Below, piece after piece: positions 37,807 to 46,633 of a stretch of 64,000 bases of DNA (position 1 is its first letter; each line of letters begins with the position of its first letter). Source of the stretch: an uncultured Cedecea sp. GTDB lineage: Bacteria; Pseudomonadota; Gammaproteobacteria; Enterobacterales; Enterobacteriaceae. The DNA lies in contig NZ_CANMLV010000017.1 of assembly GCF_947498825.1 (NCBI RefSeq), positions 41,245-105,244 on the forward strand. The letters are read 5' to 3'. The position numbers and the translations under genes are program-made. Below the pieces are notes generated by a model. That model searched no databases, had not been told where the DNA came from, and saw only the letters and a list, made by a program, of their open reading frames with translations.

Positions 37807-38601
37807 ATGAAATCCACCACAATCTCAACACTGCGTCAGCTAAAGCAAGAAAAGAAAAAATTCGCCACACTGACGGCCTACGATTTTAGTTTCGCTAAAT
37901 TATTTGCCGACGAAGGTATTGGCGTGGTTCTGGTTGGTGATTCACTGGGTATGACCATTCAGGGTCATGACTCCACTCTGCCTGTCACCGTTGACGATAT
38001 TGCCTATCATACCCGTGCCGTGCGCCGCGGCATACCTGCCGGACTGGTTATCGCTGACCTGCCTTTTATGTCCTATGCTACGCCCGAACACACCTTTGTT
38101 AACGCAGCGACGCTGATGCGGGCAGGCGCAAATATGGTGAAAGTAGAAGGTGGACGTTGGTTGTCTGACACGGTTCGCCTGTTAACCGAGCGCGCTGTCC
38201 CCGTCTGCGGACATATTGGTCTGACGCCGCAGTCGGTCAATATTTTTGGCGGCTATAAAATTCAGGGACGAGACGCGGATGCGGCACAAACCCTGCTGGA
38301 TGATGCCCTGGCGCTGGAAGCCGCAGGTGCACAACTACTGGTATTAGAGTGCGTCCCAGTCAAACTGGCGCAACGTATTACCGAAGCATTGATAATTCCG
38401 GTTATTGGTATTGGGGCCGGTAATGCGACCGATGGTCAGATCCTCGTCATGCATGATGCATTCGGTATTACCGGCGGCCATATTCCTAAGTTTGCAAAAA
38501 ATTTCCTTGCTGAAACCGGTGATGCGCGTGCTGCGGTTCGTCAGTATATTGCCGAAGTCGAGTCCGGTCTGTATCCGGGTGATGAACACAGTTTCCAGTA
38601 G
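37807..38601 (+). CDS. panB: 3-methyl-2-oxobutanoate hydroxymethyltransferase (ketopantoate synthase)
   Basis: PanB transfers a hydroxymethyl group to 2-oxoisovalerate in pantothenate synthesis. The 264-residue protein matches E. coli length. It has [20 protein letters not shown] (metal Asp, about 45), KVEGG, and the catalytic Glu region [20 protein letters not shown] (about 196). Two adjacent ATG codons exist; the second (37807) is six bases from GGAG and is chosen. panC follows 12 bases downstream. Confidence 0.97.
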   Translation: MKSTTISTLRQLKQEKKKFATLTAYDFSFAKLFADEGIGVVLVGDSLGMTIQGHDSTLPVTVDDIAYHTRAVRRGIPAGLVIADLPFMSYATPEHTFVNAATLMRAGANMVKVEGGRWLSDTVRLLTERAVPVCGHIGLTPQSVNIFGGYKIQGRDADAAQTLLDDALALEAAGAQLLVLECVPVKLAQRITEALIIPVIGIGAGNATDGQILVMHDAFGITGGHIPKFAKNFLAETGDARAAVRQYIAEVESGLYPGDEHSFQ

Positions 38602-38613
38602 AAGAGAGTTGTC

Positions 38614-39468
38614 ATGCTAATTATTGAGACATTGCCACTGCTGCGTCAGCAGATCCGTCGTTTTCGTCAGGAAGGTAAGCGTGTGGCTTTGGTGCCAACA
38701 ATGGGTAACCTGCACGAAGGCCACCTGACGCTAGTTGAACAAGCTAAAGCACGTGCAGATATCGTAATAGTGAGTATCTTCGTTAACCCGATGCAGTTTG
38801 AACGTCAGGATGATTTGGCCCGTTATCCACGCACCCTGCAAGACGACTGCGAAAAACTGAACCGTCAAAAAGTCGATTTAGTTTTTACCCCAGCACCTAA
38901 AGATATCTATCCGCAGGGGTTGGATACCCAGACAACGGTTGATGTACCGGGTATATCGACCATTCTCGAAGGCGAAAGCCGCCCGGGTCATTTCCGTGGT
39001 GTGTCGACGATTGTCAGTAAATTGTTCAACCTGGTACAACCCGATATTGCCTGTTTTGGCGAGAAGGATTACCAGCAACTGGCTCTGATCCGCAAAATGG
39101 TCGCGGATATGGGTTATGACATTCAAATTATTGGTGTGCCGACCGTCAGAGCCAAAGATGGCCTGGCACTCAGCTCACGTAATGGTTACCTGAGCGCAAG
39201 TGAACGTAAAGTGGCTCCGGGACTCAATCAGGTCATCAATAGCCTGGCCCAGAGTCTGCTGAACGGACAGCGCGATTTGGAGTCGATGGTACAGCTTGCT
39301 AATCAGGAACTTGAGCAAAAAGGTTTCCGTCCCGATGCGCTGGATATTCGTGATGCCGATACTTTGCAACCGCTGAGTGAGAAAAGTCAAAGAGCGGTTA
39401 TCCTGGCGGCAGCCTGGCTGGGCAACGCACGTTTAATCGACAATCAAGTGGTCATTTTAGCCCCGTAG
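38614..39468 (+). CDS. panC: Pantoate--beta-alanine ligase (pantothenate synthetase)
   Basis: PanC joins pantoate and beta-alanine with ATP to give pantothenate. The 284-residue protein shows the nucleotidyltransferase HxGH motif in [18 protein letters not shown] (about 27-44), [22 protein letters not shown] (about 150) and the KMSKS-like [14 protein letters not shown] (about 180). GAAGAGAG lies before the ATG. It forms the panBC unit; panD follows 123 bases later with its own leader. Confidence 0.97.
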   Translation: MLIIETLPLLRQQIRRFRQEGKRVALVPTMGNLHEGHLTLVEQAKARADIVIVSIFVNPMQFERQDDLARYPRTLQDDCEKLNRQKVDLVFTPAPKDIYPQGLDTQTTVDVPGISTILEGESRPGHFRGVSTIVSKLFNLVQPDIACFGEKDYQQLALIRKMVADMGYDIQIIGVPTVRAKDGLALSSRNGYLSASERKVAPGLNQVINSLAQSLLNGQRDLESMVQLANQELEQKGFRPDALDIRDADTLQPLSEKSQRAVILAAAWLGNARLIDNQVVILAP

Positions 39469-39591
39469 ACAACATGCTAAAAACGGGTAATACTGCGTCC
39501 ATTCATTGATGATACCGACAAAGTCGGTTGAAAAGGATGACAAAACATGGGCGTTAATAGCCCAGAAGTCATCAACCAAAAAGGTTTAGTT

Positions 39592-39972
39592 ATGATCCGC
39601 ACCATGCTGCAAGGCAAGTTACACCGTGTCAAGGTGACTCAAGCCTGTCTCCACTACGAAGGTTCCTGTGCTATAGATCAGGACTTTTTAGATGCTGCCG
39701 GAATTCTGGAATACGAAGCGATTGATATCTATAACGTGACGAATGGTCAGCGTTTCTCTACTTACGCTATCGCCGGTGAACGTGGCTCAAAGATTATTTC
39801 TGTTAACGGCGCCGCGGCGCACTGTGCCGCAGTAGATGATATTTTAATCATCGCCAGCTATGTCACTATGCCGGATGAACAGGCGCGTACCTGGAAGCCT
39901 AAAGTAGCCTATTTTGAGGGTGCAAACGAGATGAAACGTCTTGCGAAAGCCGTTCCGGTACAGGTTGCCTGA
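39592..39972 (+). CDS. panD: Aspartate 1-decarboxylase proenzyme
   Basis: PanD makes beta-alanine from aspartate with a pyruvoyl cofactor formed by self-cleavage between Gly and Ser. The 126-residue product starts [18 protein letters not shown] and has the cleavage site in YEGSCAIDQ (Gly24-Ser25). NGAAAH near 72 is also in the active site. An ATG 45 bases upstream gives a tail ([10 protein letters not shown]) not found in relatives, although a good AAAGGATG precedes it. The internal start is chosen by homology; the longer form cannot be excluded. Confidence 0.92.
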   Translation: MIRTMLQGKLHRVKVTQACLHYEGSCAIDQDFLDAAGILEYEAIDIYNVTNGQRFSTYAIAGERGSKIISVNGAAAHCAAVDDILIIASYVTMPDEQARTWKPKVAYFEGANEMKRLAKAVPVQVA

Positions 39973-39976
39973 CTCC

Positions 39977-40003
39977 TTCCCCGTCTGTTTTTCAGGCGGG
40001 GAA
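39977..40003. terminator. Hairpin between convergent panD and yadI
   Basis: TTCCCCG-CTG pairs with CAGGCGGGGAA (one bulged T) around a TTTTT loop. It lies just after the panD stop and before the convergent yadI stop. Short T- and A-rich flanks let it serve as a weak terminator in both directions. Confidence 0.7.
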
Positions 40004-40018
40004 ATCACTTTTCTTGAG

Positions 40019-40456
40019 TTACGGATATGTGCGTTCGATAAGCACAAAAGGCGGATGCTTTTGCTGTTGATGCCAGAGGCTCGTCACTGACTCTCCCCCC
40101 ATCGTCACAATCTGCTCCCGAAAAGCGTCGCTGGATAGCAAAGTACGGTATTCGTTCATCGCACACAGCAATGATAAACTGGCACCTGAAATCACTTCGC
40201 AGAAATCATGTTTATTGCTGAGCAATGCCGCTGCGCGATAAGGTTCCTCGCCGGTAACATCGGTCAGAAAAATAACGCCCTCCCCCGAATCACAGACATG
40301 AAGTGCATCGCACATCATTCGCGACAGCATATGGGTACTCATGCCTTTTTCAAAATTCACGCCACAGCACTGAGGCAAGGGCCCCAGGCATTTTTCAAGT
40401 GTATCCAGCATGTCTCGTGCATAAGAGTCATGTCCGGCGATGATCCAGCCTAGCAT
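40019..40456 (-). CDS. yadI: PTS EIIA-like protein (YadI, mannose family)
   Basis: A single-domain relative of the mannose-type EIIA. The 145-residue protein aligns along its length with E. coli YadI: MLGWIIAGHDSYARDML, with the His expected to carry phosphate at about residue 9, then LSRMMCDALHVCDSGEGVIFLTDVTG and SLWHQQQKHPPFVL. No other PTS genes are nearby, so its partner is unknown. The start at 40454-40456 has GGAG ten bases upstream; an upstream start would add 16 unrelated residues. Confidence 0.88.
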   Translation of the reverse strand: MLGWIIAGHDSYARDMLDTLEKCLGPLPQCCGVNFEKGMSTHMLSRMMCDALHVCDSGEGVIFLTDVTGEEPYRAAALLSNKHDFCEVISGASLSLLCAMNEYRTLLSSDAFREQIVTMGGESVTSLWHQQQKHPPFVLIERTYP

Positions 40457-40509
40457 AGAAGTCGTTCTCCGCTCAGTCCTCCTGTCACCAGGAGGACATA
40501 ACAAAGGTA

Positions 40510-41280
40510 TCAGGAACGTAATCCGGTACCACGTTCAATCAGATACCAGCACAGCAAATAAAAACCGACAATAAAGCTAATCAGCACGCCAACTGTCGTT
40601 GCCAGAGACACGTCGGCTATCCCTAAGAAGCCGAAACGAAAACCACTTATCATATAGACGACAGGGTTTAGCTGCGACAGCGTCTGCCAAAATGGCGGTA
40701 ACAGTGTCAGAGAGTAAAATACACCGCCCAGATAGGTCAGAGGGGTTAAGACAAAAGTTGGGATCAGACTGATATCATCAAAAGATTTCGCAAATACCGC
40801 ATTCAATAATCCCGCCAAAGAAAACAGTATCGCAGTTAATATCAGGGTCAGAGCGATAAACAGCCAGGAGTGTACCTGGAAGGGAACAAAAAATAATGAC
40901 ACCACGGTGACCAGAATACCCACACACAAACCACGCGCCACACCACCGCCAACATAACCGGCAATAATAATATGGGTCGGAACCGGGGCGACGAGCAGTT
41001 CTTCAATATTATACTGGAATTTGGCGCTATAAAACGATGAGGCCACATTGGTATAAGCGTTAGTGATAACCGACATCATAATCAGGCCGGGAACAATAAA
41101 CTGCATATAACTGAAGCCATGCATCTCGCCAATACGTGAGCCAATCAGGTTACCGAAGATGACAAAATACAGTGACATGGTAATCACAGGCGGCACCAGA
41201 GTTTGTATCCAGATTCGGGCAAAACGATGAATTTCTTTAACCCAGATACTTTTCAGCGCGACCCAATATAAATGCATCAT
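40510..41280 (-). CDS. yadH: ABC-2 type transporter permease YadH
   Basis: The membrane half of an ABC-2 exporter whose substrate is not known. The 256-residue protein has about six hydrophobic helices and the ABC-2 signature region around LIPTFVLTPLTYLGGVFYSL (about 175-195), followed by LPPFWQTLSQLNPVVYMISGFRFGFLG. It overlaps the upstream yadG stop by four bases. Confidence 0.93.
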   Translation of the reverse strand: MMHLYWVALKSIWVKEIHRFARIWIQTLVPPVITMSLYFVIFGNLIGSRIGEMHGFSYMQFIVPGLIMMSVITNAYTNVASSFYSAKFQYNIEELLVAPVPTHIIIAGYVGGGVARGLCVGILVTVVSLFFVPFQVHSWLFIALTLILTAILFSLAGLLNAVFAKSFDDISLIPTFVLTPLTYLGGVFYSLTLLPPFWQTLSQLNPVVYMISGFRFGFLGIADVSLATTVGVLISFIVGFYLLCWYLIERGTGLRS

Positions 41281-42194
41281 GAGGACTCTCCATTCACCAA
41301 GGTCACAAATAATTCTTCAAGGCGGTTAGCCTTGTTACGCATGCTCAGCACCTGTACCCCTTGTGCGCTAAGCTGACTGAAAATACTATTAATCCCCTGC
41401 TCACGCAGCACTTCGACTTCCAGCGTTGAAGTATCCACTAAACGATAGCGGTAACCATCCAGTACCGGCAGCGGGCATTTTGGCGCTAAATCGAGGATAA
41501 ATGTCTCGGACTCTAATTTTGCCAGCAAAGACTTCATTGAGGTATTTTCTACCAGCTCACCATGCTGAATAATGCCGATATTACGACACAGCATTTCCGC
41601 CTCCTCGAGATAGTGAGTGGTAAGAATAATGGTAGTGCCTTTGTCGTTGAGGTCTTTAAGAAAGCCCCACATCGAACGGCGTAGCTCGATATCGACGCCT
41701 GCGGTAGGTTCATCGAGGATCAGCAGCTTCGGCTCATGCATTAAGGCACGGGCTATCATTAAACGGCGTTTCATGCCACCTGATAACATGCGCGCACGTT
41801 CATTGCGCTTTTCCCATAAATCGAGCTGTTTTAAATACTTTTCACTACGTTTAATCGCTTCAGGACGCTCTACACCATAATAGCCCGCCTGGTGGACCAC
41901 TATCTGTTGTACCGTCTCAAATGGGTTAAAGTTAAACTCCTGGGGAACCAGCCCAAGCTGACGCTTGGCATTGACCACATCTTTTTGCAGGTCATAGCCA
42001 AAAACGCGTACATTACCGGAGGTTTTATTAACCAGTGAACTGATAATTCCGATAGTCGTTGATTTACCAGCACCATTAGGGCCCAGTAAAGCGTAAAAAT
42101 CGCCCGCTTCCACACGCAAGTCAATGCCGCGTAAAGCCCGGACACCACCAGGATAGGTTTTGGTTAACTGTTCCAGTTCCAATGCAATTGTCAT
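41277..42194 (-). CDS. yadG: ABC transporter ATP-binding protein YadG
   Basis: ATPase partner of YadH. The 305-residue protein has Walker A LLGPNGAGKSTTIG (about 36-49), Q-loop VPQEFNF, signature MLSGGMKRRLMIARAL (about 137), Walker B LLILDEPTAGVD (about 157) and switch TTHYLEEAE. The C-terminal 70 residues are the accessory tail of drug/polysaccharide-type ABC-2 ATPases. It is divergent from can. Confidence 0.95.
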   Translation of the reverse strand: MTIALELEQLTKTYPGGVRALRGIDLRVEAGDFYALLGPNGAGKSTTIGIISSLVNKTSGNVRVFGYDLQKDVVNAKRQLGLVPQEFNFNPFETVQQIVVHQAGYYGVERPEAIKRSEKYLKQLDLWEKRNERARMLSGGMKRRLMIARALMHEPKLLILDEPTAGVDIELRRSMWGFLKDLNDKGTTIILTTHYLEEAEMLCRNIGIIQHGELVENTSMKSLLAKLESETFILDLAPKCPLPVLDGYRYRLVDTSTLEVEVLREQGINSIFSQLSAQGVQVLSMRNKANRLEELFVTLVNGESS

Positions 42195-42380
42195 GGGGAC
42201 TCACTTACCTTTTCGCTACTGTATACAAAATAGTTTGGACTACAGGAGAAGAATGCTCTTCAGTGGCCAGGATAAATGACATAGACCAGAGCCTGTAGCT
42301 TTAAGTATGACGTGTATAATAATTTAAGTTGCCCTATATTAGCTGAACGCAATCATCCAGTTACAGGCAGTTCACCTTTT

Positions 42381-43061
42381 ATGTCCGATATCGATACGAT
42401 AATTCGTAACAATGAACAATGGTCCTCTTTGATAGTCGATGAAGACCCCGGTTTTTTTGAGCGACTCGCGCAAACCCAAAAACCCCGTTTTTTGTGGATT
42501 GGCTGTTCTGACAGTCGTGTTCCCGCAGAGCGTCTCACGGGGCTTGAACCTGGTGAGCTTTTTGTTCATCGCAATGTCGCTAACCTGGTTATTCATACCG
42601 ACCTGAATTGTTTGTCCGTCGTCCAGTACGCAGTGGATGTACTTGAAGTTGAGCATATTATTATCTGTGGCCACTACGGTTGTGGTGGTGTTCAGGCCGC
42701 AGTGGATAATTCTGAACTCGGTCTTATCGATAACTGGTTGCTGCATATTCGTGATTTGTGGTTTAAGCACAGTTCGCTGCTGGGGCAATTACCCTCAGAA
42801 GAACGAATGGATGCTTTATGTGAACTCAATGTTATGGAGCAAGTCTACAATATTGGTCACTCAACCATCCTGCAGTCAGCCTGGAAACGCAGCCAGAAAG
42901 TGACCGTTCATGGCTGGGTTTATGGTATCCATGACGGACGCTTACGGGATCTGGAAGTCACATCAACCAGCCGTGAATCACTGGAACGAGGTTATCGCTG
43001 TGGCATCGCAAATTTTAAGCAAACCAATCGCGGTCATCGCGATCTCACATCTTCTCAATAA
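42381..43061 (+). CDS. can: Beta-class carbonic anhydrase
   Basis: Can interconverts CO2 and bicarbonate, needed for growth in air. The 226-residue protein (E. coli 220) has the zinc ligands in [14 protein letters not shown] (Cys and Asp) and [14 protein letters not shown] (His and Cys). VDVLEVEHI and [16 protein letters not shown] follow the family closely. The start [11 protein letters not shown] at 42381 fits relatives; an ATG 69 bases upstream adds an unrelated segment. Confidence 0.97.
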   Translation: MSDIDTIIRNNEQWSSLIVDEDPGFFERLAQTQKPRFLWIGCSDSRVPAERLTGLEPGELFVHRNVANLVIHTDLNCLSVVQYAVDVLEVEHIIICGHYGCGGVQAAVDNSELGLIDNWLLHIRDLWFKHSSLLGQLPSEERMDALCELNVMEQVYNIGHSTILQSAWKRSQKVTVHGWVYGIHDGRLRDLEVTSTSRESLERGYRCGIANFKQTNRGHRDLTSSQ

Positions 43062-43129
43062 ATTCAACGAATGTAGTTAGCGATAACGGCCTTTAAAGAG
43101 GCTCCGGATAGCTGTGGAGTATCAGAAAA

Positions 43130-43162
43130 CGATGACGGGCCCGTTCAGGCCCTGTTACTAAG
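43130..43162. terminator. Hairpin between convergent can and hpt
   Basis: ACGGGCC and GGCCCTGT pair around CGTTCA, between the two convergent stops. U-runs are poor, so termination strength is uncertain. Confidence 0.4.
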
Positions 43163-43167
43163 AGTTT

Positions 43168-43704
43168 CTACTCGTCCAGCATCACAACTTTACCGACATA
43201 TGGCAGGTGACGATAACGCTGCGCGTAGTCAATGCCATAGCCGACGACAAATTCATCGGGAATGGAAAAACCGACAAACTCAACCGGAACCTGAACTTCA
43301 CGACGGGTAGGTTTATCAAGCAGTGTGCAGATAGCCAACGATTTTGGCCCACGCAAGCTGAGGATTTCACGCACTTTGCTCAGTGTATTACCGGAGTCGA
43401 TAATATCTTCGACAATCAGCACATCCTTACCGCGAATATCTTCATCAAGATCTTTCAGAATTTTCACATCACGTGTCGTAGACATGCCGCTGCCGTAGCT
43501 GGAAGCAGTCATAAAATCGACTTCGTGAGATACCTGAACTTCACGGCATAAGTCAGCCATAAACATAAATGACCCACGCAGTAATCCCACCAGCACCATA
43601 TCACTACCACTATCGCGATAGTGTTCGGTTATCTGACGTCCTAGTTCTGCAATACGGGCTTTAAGTTCCGTTTCCGGGATCATGACTTCAACGGTATGTT
43701 TCAT
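43168..43704 (-). CDS. hpt: Hypoxanthine phosphoribosyltransferase
   Basis: Hpt salvages hypoxanthine (and guanine) with PRPP. The 178-residue protein is nearly the same as E. coli Hpt. The PRPP-binding motif [14 protein letters not shown] (about 98-111) and [15 protein letters not shown] are present. The start [11 protein letters not shown] at 43702-43704 is chosen; an ATG four codons upstream is not conserved. The 298 bases up to the next gene hold its promoter; I see no gene there. Confidence 0.97.
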   Translation of the reverse strand: MKHTVEVMIPETELKARIAELGRQITEHYRDSGSDMVLVGLLRGSFMFMADLCREVQVSHEVDFMTASSYGSGMSTTRDVKILKDLDEDIRGKDVLIVEDIIDSGNTLSKVREILSLRGPKSLAICTLLDKPTRREVQVPVEFVGFSIPDEFVVGYGIDYAQRYRHLPYVGKVVMLDE

Positions 43705-44002
43705 AAATGTAACCAATTGATTTTAAGATAAATAAATTTAAGCAGAGGCAATTGATGTCTGCATTAAATATTAAGGCCGGAAGTATACCAGTAATTTACC
43801 CTGACATCTGCAATCGAGGCTGTTTCAATGCTGAGCAGTAAAACAAAATGGCATTATTGCTCTTAGCCTGCACTTAACATCAATTATTTTGACAAAGAAA
43901 AGCAAATAGTTCTGATTTCATTCAATCATCCTGTCCTCTATTATTTACCACATCAGGCCGACAGCGCCTTCCAATGAATAATGAAGCTTAAGGAATATGA
44001 CC

Positions 44003-44212
44003 ATGAATACAATCAAAACTTTTGTTGCAGTTACTGCTCTTTCTCTGATGTCTGTGGGTGCCTTCGCACAAAGTATCAGTACTACCGCCTCTACGCTGGA
44101 TGCAGCAGAAGCTAAAATCGCAGCCAAAGCCGCTGAGCAAGGTGCTAACTACTCCATCACCAGCGCCATTGTTAATAACCGGGTGCATATGACTGCCCAG
44201 CTGGATAAATAA
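44003..44212 (+). CDS. Small periplasmic DUF1471 (YhcN/BhsA/YahO-like) protein
   Basis: A 69-residue secreted protein: Sec signal MNTIKTFVAVTALSLMSVGAFAQ, then a short domain (SISTTASTLDAAEAKIAAKAAEQGANYSITSAIVNNRVHMTAQLDK) that fits the DUF1471 family. Members such as BhsA, YhcN and YahO respond to stress and affect biofilm or surface properties. I do not assign one name. An ATG two codons upstream is possible, but AAGG is better spaced for 44003. A terminator follows. The gene lies where gcd is found in E. coli. Confidence 0.8.
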   Translation: MNTIKTFVAVTALSLMSVGAFAQSISTTASTLDAAEAKIAAKAAEQGANYSITSAIVNNRVHMTAQLDK

Positions 44213-44249
44213 GCCAGACGTTATTTTCACCTGACTGATAAAGAAAACA

Positions 44250-44277
44250 AAAGGCCTCTTAGTTGAGGCTTTTGGTT
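44250..44277 (+). terminator. Terminator after the DUF1471 gene
   Basis: AAGGCCTC and GAGGCTTTT form a stem (GCCTC/GAGGC core, TTAGTT loop) followed by TTTTGGTTTTC, about 40 bases after the stop. It also serves as a boundary against the convergent LysR gene. Confidence 0.75.
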
Positions 44278-44315
44278 TTCTGAATACCGGTATCACTATC
44301 AAAAACAGAGCTCAG

Positions 44316-45206
44316 TTAACCCCCCTCTCCATTCTGTGCAAGATGCTGCTCCAAAGCTTCGATAAACTTTCTCACTTTCAAGGGAACCAGCCGGGAAGTA
44401 GGATAGACCGCCCAAATATTCAGCGTCTCCGACTTCGCATCTTCTAAGACAATTTCGTTTACCGCGCCTGTCTCAAGGAAGGGAGCAACATACCATCGGG
44501 AAAGATTGGCTATTCCCAACCCCCCTGCACAAGCTTCAAATATCGCGTCGATCGAACTCGCAGCAAAACGGCCAGAGACCTTCTGCCGAATACGCTTTTC
44601 TCCGCATTCAAAAAACCAGTGTGATGTGCCGATATTGACCAAACAGCTATGAGTCAGCAAGTCGGTGACTGACTCTGGGGAACCATAGGAATTCAGATAA
44701 GAGGGGGCCGCACACAGTACCCGTGGATTATTCGCCAGTCGCCGGGCAACTAACCGGTTGTCCCGCAGAGGCGCAATACGTATCGCCACATCAATGCCTT
44801 TATCCACAATATCCAGCTGTTCATCGGTACTCACCAAATCAACACGTAGCAAGGGATGTTGCAGCATAAATGCGGGTAACATAGGCGCGACAACTTTTCG
44901 ACTAAAGGCTGCCGATGCTGTGATCCTGAGGTGTCCGGTAAGAGCACTTCCTGCCGGACGCAAATCTGCCAGCGCATTCGCCTGCCCCTCCAGTAAAGAG
45001 ACGGCATGGGGATAAAACATCTCCCCGTCACTGGTAGGTGAAAGTGACCGAGTCGTGCGATGGACCAACCTGACACCGAGTTCCGATTCAAGATTATTCA
45101 AGCTTCTTGATGCCGCCATGGCGCTGACAGAGAGCCGTCGGGCAGCACCCGCCAGGCTACCGGTTTGCACTGCTTCAACAAAAACTTCGATATCCTCAAA
45201 CTTCAT
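44316..45206 (-). CDS. LysR-family transcriptional regulator
   Basis: A 296-residue regulator with the LysR plan. The N-terminal winged helix has FVEAVQTGSLAGAARRLSVSAMAASRSLNNLESELGVRL, about 8-45. The effector-binding domain starts near 90 (GHLRITASAAFSRKVVAPML). It is of the group that commonly controls a divergent transporter. It is divergent from the MFS gene, with 138 bases between, so it probably regulates that gene and itself. The inducer cannot be told. Confidence 0.9.
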   Translation of the reverse strand: MKFEDIEVFVEAVQTGSLAGAARRLSVSAMAASRSLNNLESELGVRLVHRTTRSLSPTSDGEMFYPHAVSLLEGQANALADLRPAGSALTGHLRITASAAFSRKVVAPMLPAFMLQHPLLRVDLVSTDEQLDIVDKGIDVAIRIAPLRDNRLVARRLANNPRVLCAAPSYLNSYGSPESVTDLLTHSCLVNIGTSHWFFECGEKRIRQKVSGRFAASSIDAIFEACAGGLGIANLSRWYVAPFLETGAVNEIVLEDAKSETLNIWAVYPTSRLVPLKVRKFIEALEQHLAQNGEGG

Positions 45207-45344
45207 TATCTCGATTTCCGTTATATTGACGTAACGAATTACACATCTACACTATTTTTCGTGATAGAGCCATAGTTAACCTCAAGTCGCGCTCCCCCTC
45301 ATCTCAACGTCTGAGATGTGTGGAAGGAGGCCAGAGGGATAATC

Positions 45345-46547
45345 ATGGGTAATATCAGTGTGCTGGAAAAAGAGTTAAGCAGTTCACCACAATTAAGCAC
45401 CGGCATGACATTTGCGATGGCCGTTTCCGCCGGGCTCGCCGTTGCCAATATCTACTATAACCAGCCGATGCTGGGGATCCTGGAACAAGAGCTTCCAGGT
45501 TCACTGACAGCGATGGTACCCACTGCCACCCAGCTCGGCTATGCCATTGGCTTGTTCGCCCTGGTCCCTTTGGGCGATCTTGTTGAACGCCGTCGAATCA
45601 TTATTACGCAGTTCGCCATACTGACTGTCATGCTGGTCGCGGCGGCCCTTGCCCCCTCAGCAGCGATATTACTGATCGCCTCGTTTTTCCTCGGGATGGC
45701 ATCAACAGTTGCCCAACAGATAGTACCGTTTGCGGCACAACTTGCAGAGCCGGGCAGAAGAGGGGCCGTTGTCGGGACAGTCATGTCAGGCGTACTCTGC
45801 GGTATTTTACTCAGTCGTACCCTTTCAGGATTTGTTGCCAGTCACTATGGCTGGCGGGCCATGTTCTGGCTGGGCGTTCCTTTGGCACTGATTGCCGGGG
45901 GGCTTATGGCTTGTTCACTGCCAAAGAGTGCCCCCTCAGCAAAGACCTCATACGTTCGCCTGATGGGTTCCATCATCCATCTCTGGCGTGAGTTTAGCGA
46001 ATTGCGTACTGCCGCGGTAACTCAGGCACTATTATTCGGCTCGTTTACCGTCTTCTGGACAGTGCTGGCTCTGCGTCTCGAAGAGCCAATGTTTGGGTTG
46101 AATGCACAAACTGCAGGTCTGTTTGGCATTATCGGCGCAACGGGGGTGCTGGCAGCACCTTTTGCAGGCCGTATCGCCGATAGCCAGGGACCTTATAAAA
46201 TTATTTTAGGCGGAACGCTATTAACCCTGATCTCCTGGGTCTTATTCGGTTTCTGGACTTCCGTTGCAGGTCTGGTGGTGGGATGTATTCTGCTCGATTT
46301 TGCGGTACAAAGTGTACTGGTATCCAATCAACATATTGTCTATGCACTCAGGCCTGAGGCCCGTTCACGATTGAATACGGTCTTTATGGGCGCGATGTTT
46401 CTCGGTGGAGCACTCGGTTCAGCGGCAGCGACCCTGGTCTGGGGTCTGGCGGGCTGGACCGGCGTATCGCTGCTTGGGGGGATAATGGCCATCGTAGCTT
46501 GCGCCGTGCAATGGTTAACGGCACAACACCGCCGCAAAGAACGCTAA
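45345..46547 (+). CDS. MFS efflux transporter (12 helices)
   Basis: A 400-residue major facilitator superfamily protein of the drug/arabinose-efflux type. It has about 12 hydrophobic segments, the motif A-like loop GLFALVPLGDLVERRRIIITQ (about 65-85), and a second-half repeat APFAGRIADSQGPYKI (about 273). NIYYNQPMLGIL near residue 37 is typical of a common enterobacterial MFS subfamily. The start at 45345 is eight bases from AGAGGG; an ATG nine codons upstream is possible. With the LysR gene it forms a regulator/efflux pair of unknown substrate. Confidence 0.85.
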   Translation: MGNISVLEKELSSSPQLSTGMTFAMAVSAGLAVANIYYNQPMLGILEQELPGSLTAMVPTATQLGYAIGLFALVPLGDLVERRRIIITQFAILTVMLVAAALAPSAAILLIASFFLGMASTVAQQIVPFAAQLAEPGRRGAVVGTVMSGVLCGILLSRTLSGFVASHYGWRAMFWLGVPLALIAGGLMACSLPKSAPSAKTSYVRLMGSIIHLWREFSELRTAAVTQALLFGSFTVFWTVLALRLEEPMFGLNAQTAGLFGIIGATGVLAAPFAGRIADSQGPYKIILGGTLLTLISWVLFGFWTSVAGLVVGCILLDFAVQSVLVSNQHIVYALRPEARSRLNTVFMGAMFLGGALGSAAATLVWGLAGWTGVSLLGGIMAIVACAVQWLTAQHRRKER

Positions 46548-46578
46548 ATCAAAGAGGTTCAGCTTAAGATAAGGGAGA

Positions 46579-46604
46579 GGATGCCTCGATGATATCAAGG
46601 CATC
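46579..46604. terminator. Hairpin between convergent MFS gene and cueO
   Basis: GATGCCTCGAT pairs with ATCAAGGCATC (one mismatch) around a short loop. It lies between two convergent stops, without a clear U-run. Confidence 0.4.
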
Positions 46605-46633
46605 GGCTCCCTGAAATGCAGCATTTATGGCAA

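Noticed and set aside
42290..42340. CTTTAAGTATGACGTGTATAATA upstream of can resembles the right end of the intergenic repeat.
   Set aside because: Only about 20 bases match and no left end is present; at most a solo remnant.
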